NCBI GenBank assembly: GCA_028281725.1
Contig: JANQJJ010000464.1
Span: forward strand, 1-53,781
DNA from: Pirellulaceae bacterium
Lineage (GTDB): Bacteria > Planctomycetota > Planctomycetia > Pirellulales > Pirellulaceae
Direction of reading: 5' to 3'
Length of the DNA stretch: 53,781 nt
The stretch's first letter is position 1. Every line of letters begins with the position of its first letter. The notes beneath the pieces were generated by a model that saw nothing but the letters and a program-made list of their open reading frames with translations, had not been told where the DNA came from and searched no databases. This document shows positions 1 to 6,704 of the stretch, in pieces. A program made the position numbers and the translations under genes.

Positions 1-818
1 AACTGGAGCCTGTTGGCGGCTTGTCGCAGGCGGTAGTCGGCGGGTACCCGCGATTGCTTGGTCAGTTGCGATTCCGGCGGAAGGATCGGAGACTGCGTCG
101 CGGTCACCGTTTGAATGGGCGCTAGTGGCGTCGCCGATTCCAGGCCGGGCTGCGTAGGAGGCGCTGTCACGGGGACGGTCACCGACGGGGTTGCCGGGAG
201 TGTTTCCGCCATCTGACTGGAAGACTCCTCGCCCCGTTCCTTGCTGGAATCATGGCTACTGGATTGCTCCGACACCGCCTCCGTCTTGACGAGATCTGCC
301 AACAACTCAGGCGGAGGCAAGGCCGGCATGGGAGTTGGCTCGAGCGTCGGCAGTAGGTCGAGCGGACGAGGAAGATCCCGAGAGTCCAGGGCCTCGAGTG
401 CCGGCGGTTTCGGCAACTGGTCGATGGCAACGGGGCGTTCCCAGGGCTGCGGCTCGCCGGCCGCCTGTTCCTGCTGACCCTCGGTACTTTCGATCGCTTC
501 TGCTGCCGGGGGTGAGTAGGACGCCATCGATTCATCGAAGGAAATCGAAATATTTTGTTCTATTCCGCGCGGGTCACCCTGGGGTAGCACGGGGCGATTG
601 CCTAACGCGTACATCAACAGCCAGACGTGGGCCAACACACTGAGCACAAGGCATTTGGTCAGCGGCTTGGACTGGCCCCACTTGGTGCGGGAGGCAATCA
701 GCAGGGTGATGGCCAACAAGGCAAAGCCGACGCCAAACACGATGGCCAATGTCCGACCACTGGACAGGTATGCCCATGCTCTTCCAAGGAAATCGGAAAT
801 CTGGCTAAGCCAAGTCAT
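1..818 (-). CDS. TonB-like membrane protein with proline-rich periplasmic region (partial, runs off left edge)
   Basis: Reading the minus strand from an ATG at 818 gives an open frame to base 1 (272 codons), so the C-terminus is missing. Two hydrophobic segments lie at about residues 22-42 and 54-72. The second contains Ser60-x3-His64, the S-x3-H pattern found in the membrane anchor of TonB/TolA-type energy transducers. A Pro/Glu/Ser-rich stretch without cysteine follows (residues 75-270), as expected for a periplasmic spacer. The ATG lies 3 nt after the exbD stop, so it is co-transcribed with exbB-exbD. From family knowledge, ExbB/ExbD use the proton gradient to drive a TonB partner. That this protein is the partner is inference, because the C-terminal domain that would decide it is not in the window. 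The extra first membrane segment is atypical for TonB. Confidence 0.7.
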   Translation of the reverse strand, partial: MTWLSQISDFLGRAWAYLSSGRTLAIVFGVGFALLAITLLIASRTKWGQSKPLTKCLVLSVLAHVWLLMYALGNRPVLPQGDPRGIEQNISISFDESMASYSPPAAEAIESTEGQQEQAAGEPQPWERPVAIDQLPKPPALEALDSRDLPRPLDLLPTLEPTPMPALPPPELLADLVKTEAVSEQSSSHDSSKERGEESSSQMAETLPATPSVTVPVTAPPTQPGLESATPLAPIQTVTATQSPILPPESQLTKQSRVPADYRLRQAANRLQ

Positions 819-821
819 ACT

Positions 822-1289
822 TTACCGAAGTTGTTGAGGTTGGTATCGAACGGCAATGGACAGATCGGACACTCCAGCGCGATTGATCGCTCCATAGACC
901 GCAGCCACGTATTGGTGCTCCGCCTTGCCGTCGGCTCGCACGACAACGCCCAGTTCGGGATAGCGCACGCGCATCGTTTGCAGCCGCTGACTTAACAGAT
1001 CAACACTCATGGTCTGGCCATCCAATAGGACGGTGCCGTTTTCAGTGACGATGATCTCGCGCCGATCCGGCGGAGCCACCATCGCTTTCAACTGGCCTGC
1101 GCCGGGCAACTTCAAGCCGATCTGGCGCTCGGTTTCACTGAACTGCGTGCCGACCATGAAGAAGATGATCAGCAAGAACACCACGTCGATCATGGGCGTC
1201 ATATTGACGCTTGGCAGTTCTTCAGACGTACTGGTCTTGAGCGGCATCCCTTCCGGCTCCTCATGGGGTGATCGGCTACTAAGCGGCAT
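822..1289 (-). CDS. exbD: ExbD/TolR-family biopolymer transport protein
   Basis: A 155-residue protein with the ExbD/TolR layout: a short cytoplasmic N-terminus, one membrane helix at about residues 32-47 (the segment starting near TPMIDVVFLLIIFF, with the conserved membrane Asp), and a periplasmic domain. It forms the proton-conducting stator with ExbB. The start at 1289 overlaps the end of exbB by 11 nt. A second in-frame ATG at 1247, after a GAGGAG-like stretch, is an alternative start giving 141 residues. It lies directly before the TonB-like gene (3 nt gap). ExbD and TolR cannot be told apart by sequence alone. No tolA, tolB or pal gene is seen nearby, which slightly favours a TonB/ExbD-type role. 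Confidence 0.9.
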   Translation of the reverse strand: MPLSSRSPHEEPEGMPLKTSTSEELPSVNMTPMIDVVFLLIIFFMVGTQFSETERQIGLKLPGAGQLKAMVAPPDRREIIVTENGTVLLDGQTMSVDLLSQRLQTMRVRYPELGVVVRADGKAEHQYVAAVYGAINRAGVSDLSIAVRYQPQQLR

Positions 1290-2313
1290 TTCTACGCGAG
1301 CGACTGCGAGATCGCCCAGATTCCTGCAAAGCCTCCGCGCTAATGAGTTCTACGACGTTCTGAGCATGCGCATCCATTTCGAGGGTCAATTGGTCTGTAC
1401 GGCCTACGAAGAATGCGTAGGCAGCATAGGCAGGAATCGCAACACAGAGTCCGGCGGCCGTCGTCAGCAGGGCTGCCCCAATTCCACTGGCCAACAACTC
1501 GGGACGTCCCATGGCGTCGGCCTGAGCAATCGTGTTGAAGGCGTCAATCATACCCAACACCGTTCCCAGGAGACCCAGCAGGGGCGCGAGATTGCTAATC
1601 GCGTTGAACAGCCTCAGGTACTTGCGTAGTTGACTGGTGACCCGTTCGCCCGCATCCAAAATGGCCTGTTCCACCTCGACTGCCGGCCTGCCCCACTTTT
1701 TTAGTGCGGCGGTGAACAGTTCTGCGATCGGGCTGCCGTTCTCTTCGCACAGTGCGGCCGCTTCTTCGCGATCGAGCTGGTGTTGTTCGAGCTGTTCGAT
1801 CACGCCGCGCACGAACGGCCGAGGAATCACGCGGCTTCGCCGGATGACCAGGAGACGCTCCAAGACGAAAACCAGCAGAACGATCGAGCAGAGCATGATC
1901 GGAAACATCAGTACTCCGCCTTCGCGTATGACGCTGATCAGGTTGCCCACCTGGATGGAAGCTTCTTCGGCGCCGGATGCTTCTCCGCCGGCTTGTGGTG
2001 GGCTCTGCTCCTCCGGCAATTCTTGTGGGCCTGCCGTACTGTCGGTGACGGAGCCGAAGTTCGGGCCGGCTGCGATGCGTGCCGTAGGTTGGTTACCGGT
2101 CGGCGGGGCGGGAGAGTTCCCTGCCGCTCCTTCGGAAAGGTAGCCAGCCGGAGGCGGTGCCTGGGCCCATGAATCGACGGAAGCCAAACTCATCGCCAAC
2201 CCCAGGCAACCCGCCAGCAGTCGACTGAAGGCGACGTGGGGGCGGCGAACGTCACTCGGCGAGCTGGCTTGCACTAACAAGCCGACTCGTTTCACTTGCC
2301 AAGCTTTATCCAT
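1279..2313 (-). CDS. exbB: MotA/TolQ/ExbB-family proton channel protein with long exported N-terminal region
   Basis: A 344-residue protein. Residues 1-51 look like a signal peptide with a long n-region, and residues 52-125 are a Pro/Gly/Glu-rich low-complexity segment. The MotA/TolQ/ExbB core follows, with membrane helices at about 133-155, 241-262 and 278-303. It includes the conserved LAPLLGLLGTVLGMI stretch and the TTAAGLCVAIPAYAAY helix that lines the channel. Classical ExbB is about 240 residues. The extra N-terminus resembles the extended ExbB type of several Gram-negative phyla. It lies between the TPR gene (38 nt) and exbD (11 nt overlap), so the three genes form one transcription unit. 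The partner and substrate are unknown. Confidence 0.9.
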   Translation of the reverse strand: MDKAWQVKRVGLLVQASSPSDVRRPHVAFSRLLAGCLGLAMSLASVDSWAQAPPPAGYLSEGAAGNSPAPPTGNQPTARIAAGPNFGSVTDSTAGPQELPEEQSPPQAGGEASGAEEASIQVGNLISVIREGGVLMFPIMLCSIVLLVFVLERLLVIRRSRVIPRPFVRGVIEQLEQHQLDREEAAALCEENGSPIAELFTAALKKWGRPAVEVEQAILDAGERVTSQLRKYLRLFNAISNLAPLLGLLGTVLGMIDAFNTIAQADAMGRPELLASGIGAALLTTAAGLCVAIPAYAAYAFFVGRTDQLTLEMDAHAQNVVELISAEALQESGRSRSRSRRNAA

Positions 2314-2351
2314 TTTCCGATTTCCGTTCCTGCTTTATCGATCGAGTAGGG

Positions 2352-3695
2352 TTATCGAACAATTGGTGTGGTTTCCATCGCGGCGATACGCTCAGCCGCC
2401 TGGGGTTGTACGTCGCTGGTCGCGAAGTCGCTCAGAATTCTCTCGTAGAGCTTAAGAGCTTCCGCCGGCTGAGCCTGTAGCTCGTAGCATTTGGCCGCTT
2501 GGAGCAGCGCGCGGGCTTGCCACTGGGGAAACTGTGGCATGTCGATGACTTCCTGATAAGCCGAAATGGCTTGGTCAAGTTCTCTCTGCAAAAAATAGAC
2601 TTCGCCTCGCATCCAGCTCGCCCGGGCAAGGGACTCCGTGCCACGAACCGCAGCTGAACGGATCACCGTACTCAGGTAGTCCTGCGCCTCTTCGAATTCG
2701 ACGTCGGCGATCGCGCATCGCGCCAGTAGGTAGTCGAGCTCATAGCTTTTCGGAAACTTGGGATGTTCGCTCTTAGTGCGCTGCAATAGTGTTTTTGCCT
2801 CACGAACCTTCTTATCCGCTAGTAACATTTCCGCTTGGCGCAGAGCCACGCTTGCCGCCCAATCGGGGACTGGGTTCAGCGTACTTGCATAGTCGGCCAA
2901 CCAGGTCCACTGCTCGCGGGCTGCCTCCGCGCTGCCGCTGCGAAGCAGGGCATGTGCCAGCGCAAATCGTATCGGTACTTGCTGTGGCTCAGCCAGACGC
3001 TCCAGGTTCACCTCGGCCAAAACCGCCGCGCTCTCGGATGGTCGGTCCCTGGCCAATGCATGGCTAGCCCAGGCCAGCGGTAGTCGATACTCGAGATCCT
3101 GGCGGATAGCCTCCGCCAAGTCAGCCGAGGCGTCCGGCTGGCAGCGTTCCAGCCACTGAGCCGCTTCTTCGAACTGCTGCAAATCTTCATGTCGGCGCGC
3201 GAGAGCCAGACCCACCCGACAAGCCAGCCTTGCCCCGGCTTGCTCCCGGTGTTCCTCGATGCTGGCATACAGCGCTTCGAGCTGCCGGCAGGCGGTGGTG
3301 TGATCCGCGGGCAGCTCACTCAGAGCGCGATAAGTGAGTTCTTGTAGCCTGACCACGATCCCGGGCGAAAGCACCTCTGCCGTTTTGGACTCCGTTAGCC
3401 TAACTTTCCAGTCTTCTAGCAGCTGGAGCGTTCGGTCAGGATGTCCCTGGAGCAAATAGCATTCGGCCAGATGAACGACCGCAATCTCTGCCAGAGGCGA
3501 GGCCGCGTGCTCGTTCGTTAGCACCTCGAGCAACTCCTGAGCGCGCTCGGTTCGACCTGCGGCGATCGCGCGAGCGGCCCGCTCATACAGTTCCCGAGTC
3601 TCGGCCTGCGGCGTGGCGCCCGTTTCAGCTGGCGCGCTGGTTTCAGTTGGTAGTGACGCGCTGAGCAGGATGAAGGCGCAGACTAATTTGAACAC
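2352..3695 (-). CDS. Exported tetratricopeptide-repeat protein
   Basis: A 447-residue protein with a short hydrophobic N-terminus (about residues 1-20) that looks like a signal peptide. The remainder is alpha-helical repeats rich in Ala, Leu and Glu. TPR-like units are clearest at about residues 30-85, 150-200 and 330-440, with helix pairs containing W/L-x-A-x-Y-ELQ-type consensus. The start is GTG at 3695, preceded by GGAGG with 8 nt spacing. It is the first gene of the exbB-exbD-TonB-like unit. A periplasmic scaffold or adaptor role for that complex is inference. It is similar in layout to TPR proteins such as YbgF/CpoB that accompany Tol systems, but I cannot assign orthology. Confidence 0.8.
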   Translation of the reverse strand: MFKLVCAFILLSASLPTETSAPAETGATPQAETRELYERAARAIAAGRTERAQELLEVLTNEHAASPLAEIAVVHLAECYLLQGHPDRTLQLLEDWKVRLTESKTAEVLSPGIVVRLQELTYRALSELPADHTTACRQLEALYASIEEHREQAGARLACRVGLALARRHEDLQQFEEAAQWLERCQPDASADLAEAIRQDLEYRLPLAWASHALARDRPSESAAVLAEVNLERLAEPQQVPIRFALAHALLRSGSAEAAREQWTWLADYASTLNPVPDWAASVALRQAEMLLADKKVREAKTLLQRTKSEHPKFPKSYELDYLLARCAIADVEFEEAQDYLSTVIRSAAVRGTESLARASWMRGEVYFLQRELDQAISAYQEVIDMPQFPQWQARALLQAAKCYELQAQPAEALKLYERILSDFATSDVQPQAAERIAAMETTPIVR

Positions 3696-3924
3696 CGGTC
3701 CAGCCTCCCTGCTTTACGGTGGGTCGTGTGATGGGTCGATTTGGTCCGGTTTGCCGCTGGTGCGCAGCTTCAACCCGGCTTTCCATATCGACTTTTAGCT
3801 GTCGGCGGTATGAGAAAGCAAGACAATCTGCGGGATGTCGGGACTTCGGTGACTATTTGGGCGAATTGCTAGCAATGCGTGAAACCCGATGTTCCGATTC
3901 GGTAAAACGAAACGTCGGAGCAAG

Positions 3925-4656
3925 CTAGTCCAAGTCCTGCTGGATTGCCCACCAGGCGGCCACGGTCAGTGCCGCGATTTCAATTCTCAAGATGCGCGGC
4001 CCCAGCGAAATGGGGGTCCAATGGGCAGCAACCAGACTCTGGGTCTCGTCTTCGGTAAAACCTCCCTCTGGTCCGATCACTACCCGAGCCGGTAGGTGGG
4101 GAGCGCGGGCCGGGGACAGACCGGCCAAGGATCGCGAATCCCCGTACGGATGGGCAAACAAGTGAGTGGATTCTTGATTTGCCTGGATGGCGGTCAGTTC
4201 TTCAAGCGGTATGGGAGTTCCAATGGCCATCAATCGATTGCGACCGCACTGTTTGCTGGTCTCGATGACCGCGCGCTGCAGACGAGCTAAAGCGTTGCCA
4301 GTCGGTTTGGCAACGGCTCGAGCCGAAGAGAGGGGAACCAGTTTGGCGACCCCCATTTGCACCAGGCCGTCGACGAGCACCTTTTGCCGATCCCCTTTGG
4401 GCAGCGCACAGATCACCTCGATGGGCTGTTGCAATTCACGGTCGACGTCCGTTCGCAGCTCGATTCGCACATGCACCAGTCGCTTTTCGATCCGCTCGAC
4501 TGAGCCAACCGCCTCGCCCCCGCGACCGTCAAACAATCCAACTTGCTGACCAACCGCCATCCGCAGGACGTTGCTAGCGTGCCTGGATTCCGTCGGATCA
4601 AGCGCTATCAAACCGGAGTTCGGTAGCGCGGGCACTAGAAAACGTGGTAACGACAT
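3925..4656 (-). CDS. rsmE: 16S rRNA (uracil-1498-N3)-methyltransferase
   Basis: A 243-residue SPOUT-fold methyltransferase that methylates N3 of U1498 in 16S rRNA using S-adenosylmethionine. The N-terminal PUA-like part (residues 1-70) is followed by the SPOUT domain, with the hallmark VIGPEGGFTEDE loop and LGPRILRIEIAAL near the C-terminus, which form the knotted SAM site. An upstream in-frame ATG at 4830 would add 58 residues of unlikely composition. The ATG at 4656 gives the usual family length and is chosen. It is a single gene, divergent from the ExeA-like ATPase, with 263 nt between the two starts. Confidence 0.9.
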   Translation of the reverse strand: MSLPRFLVPALPNSGLIALDPTESRHASNVLRMAVGQQVGLFDGRGGEAVGSVERIEKRLVHVRIELRTDVDRELQQPIEVICALPKGDRQKVLVDGLVQMGVAKLVPLSSARAVAKPTGNALARLQRAVIETSKQCGRNRLMAIGTPIPLEELTAIQANQESTHLFAHPYGDSRSLAGLSPARAPHLPARVVIGPEGGFTEDETQSLVAAHWTPISLGPRILRIEIAALTVAAWWAIQQDLD

Positions 4657-4919
4657 TCGGCTTTCGTTTTGCGGTTGGGTAGAAGCTGTGTCGATTTCCG
4701 GTCGAGGCGATCTTGGCGAAGCGTTTGAACAAGTTGTAACGATTGGCTTAAAGTTTCCGGTTACGTAAATCCGATTGCAGACCGATGAGGGCGCATGTAC
4801 TGCTGCGCGAGCGTACTCCGCTGGTGCCATCGAGCTGCTAGCGCATGGCTAATCTCGGTGGGCGGTAGCAAAGATAAGTACTTTGGCTAACTTCGCTTCG
4901 CAATTCAAGGCTTCGACAA

Positions 4920-5723
4920 GTGACATACTGGCGATACTGGCAACTTAATGGAACTCCTTTCACCAGTGAGGCGACTCAACCCCTGTTTCGGGGTGCGACG
5001 GTTGAAGAGGCTCTGGCCAGAGTCGAGTTCTTGATCGGCAACCGCCGGCATGTGGGATCGCTCTTGGGTTCAAGCGGCGTTGGCAAATCTAGCGTTCTCC
5101 GGTACTGCGCCGCCAATCCACCGATCAGTGCCGAGGTTCCGAGTGTTCAGACGATCCGCTTCTCGATGCTCGGTATGGTCCCCGGCGAACTACTTACCGA
5201 ACTGGCGACCAGGCTTTCCGGCAGCAGGAGAGCAGCCGATACGCCGACGGCCTGGAAGACGTTGTGCGACTATTTTCAAGCCGCCAGTCGCGAAGGTACT
5301 CAGACGGTGCTGTTGGTTGACGATACCGAGAGCAGTACCGCGGCGGCCGAAGCCGACTTAAATCGTCTGATCTCGATGACGTTTCCATTGACAATTATTT
5401 TTGCAGTCGAAAGTCAGTTGGCCAGTGCGGTCAGCCGGTCGCTGTTGGATCGTGCTGAATTGCAAATCGAGTTGCCGGGTTGGGAAGTTACGCAAACCGC
5501 GGAGTTCCTCGCGTGGACCTGCCAGCGTCTCGGACGGCAAGAGCCGATTTTCACCGACAGCGCAGTGGAGTCGATTCAGCGACTCAGTCGCGGTATAGCG
5601 CGGAGGATTGTTCAGCTTGCGGATCTAGCCCTCGTGGCCGGAGCTGTCTCGCAATCGGACTGCGTCGATGCGGACTGTATAGAACAAGTGGCCCTGGAAC
5701 TGCCCAACTCGGCGGCCGCCTAA
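4920..5723 (+). CDS. ExeA-like AAA ATPase
   Basis: A 267-residue protein with a GTG start at 4920. It opens with the YWQLNGTPF-type N-terminus typical of ExeA/GspA-like ATPases. The Walker A motif GSSGVGKS is at residues 50-57 and Walker B VLLVDD at 130-135, with an AAA sensor-like region after it. ExeA-family proteins energise assembly of secretion or pilus machinery in the inner membrane. This one has no membrane segment or peptidoglycan-binding domain, so it is the ATPase part only. No secretion genes lie nearby, so its client is unknown. Its stop codon overlaps that of the convergent dehydrogenase gene. It could also be a TniB/MuB-like ATPase, but no transposase is present. Confidence 0.75.
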   Translation: MTYWRYWQLNGTPFTSEATQPLFRGATVEEALARVEFLIGNRRHVGSLLGSSGVGKSSVLRYCAANPPISAEVPSVQTIRFSMLGMVPGELLTELATRLSGSRRAADTPTAWKTLCDYFQAASREGTQTVLLVDDTESSTAAAEADLNRLISMTFPLTIIFAVESQLASAVSRSLLDRAELQIELPGWEVTQTAEFLAWTCQRLGRQEPIFTDSAVESIQRLSRGIARRIVQLADLALVAGAVSQSDCVDADCIEQVALELPNSAAA

Positions 5724-6535
5724 CTCGGGTAGGGATCGGCGAACGCTCCGAAAGCGCCTAGTCCCCCGTCTACCTGCAAATCGGTTCCGGTGATGAAGGA
5801 TGCGGCGGGACTGCTCAGCCAGAGCACCGCATCGGCAACCTCTTGCGGCCGACCGATGCGCCCCAGCGGGTGACGGTTGGCCAGGTCTTGGCCACCTCCT
5901 TGAGCTTCGAGACTGGCGGCGACGAGCGGTGTATCGATGGCACCGGGTGAAACAGAAACCACCCGAATGCCTTCTCGCGCGTACTCGACACCCCACTGCA
6001 TGGTTTGCAAAACGTTGGCGGCCTTGATCGGTCCATAGCAGGGGACCTGGCGCGCCGTTCGGTGTGCTTGTCCGCTGGCCAGGTTGACGATCACGCCGCT
6101 AGCCTGCTGCTTCATCTGGCGGACCGCGTGTTTGGCCAAGAATGTGTAGCCGGAAAAGTTGACGGCAACCATGCGGTTCCAAGTCTCCTGCGATAGCTCG
6201 TGCAGTGGCACGTAGGAGTCAGGTGGCTGAATCGCGGCATTGTTGACCAGTACATCCAGCGCGCCGAACTGTTCGACAGCGCTGTCCACCGCCTCCCGAC
6301 AGCAGCTTTCCCGCGACGTGTCGCCCGGATAGAAAGCGATCCCTTTGGATAGCTTACTTGCAGCCTTTTCGTCGACGTCCATACAGACGACCGACGCGCC
6401 GGAACGGAAGAATTGCTCGCAGATCGCTTGGCCAATACCGCCAGCGCCCCCGCTCACTAAAACAACTCTGCCCGAATTGTCGTACGAAACTTTTCCCGTT
6501 GGTCGACTACTCATCTCTTTCTTGCTGATTCCCAT
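5720..6535 (-). CDS. Short-chain dehydrogenase/reductase (SDR)
   Basis: A 271-residue classical SDR. The cofactor loop SGGAGGIG lies at residues 28-35 with an acidic residue (Asp53) at the end of beta2, which favours NAD(H). NNA follows at 98-100 and the catalytic set is Asn126, Ser154, Tyr167 and Lys171 (Y-x3-K). The C-terminal FITGTDLQVDGGLGAFG motif is typical of the family. All catalytic residues are present, so it should be active. The substrate cannot be read from sequence, and the neighbours give no pathway. Its stop codon (5720-5722) overlaps the stop of the convergent ExeA-like gene by 2 nt. Confidence 0.9.
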   Translation of the reverse strand: MGISKKEMSSRPTGKVSYDNSGRVVLVSGGAGGIGQAICEQFFRSGASVVCMDVDEKAASKLSKGIAFYPGDTSRESCCREAVDSAVEQFGALDVLVNNAAIQPPDSYVPLHELSQETWNRMVAVNFSGYTFLAKHAVRQMKQQASGVIVNLASGQAHRTARQVPCYGPIKAANVLQTMQWGVEYAREGIRVVSVSPGAIDTPLVAASLEAQGGGQDLANRHPLGRIGRPQEVADAVLWLSSPAASFITGTDLQVDGGLGAFGAFADPYPS

Positions 6536-6704
6536 CGTCCTTTCTGATTCCGCTTTGAGGGGCTGACCCCAAGACGATTTGCCAATTCTGATGGCTTAAG
6601 TATCGCGATATCTGAAGGCAAAATTAAGCGCGGGTGACTTGTCGGGGACGCGCAGATTGTACACTGGAAGCTGACAGCTACCCAGAGTTTCCAAGGAATC
6701 GCCA

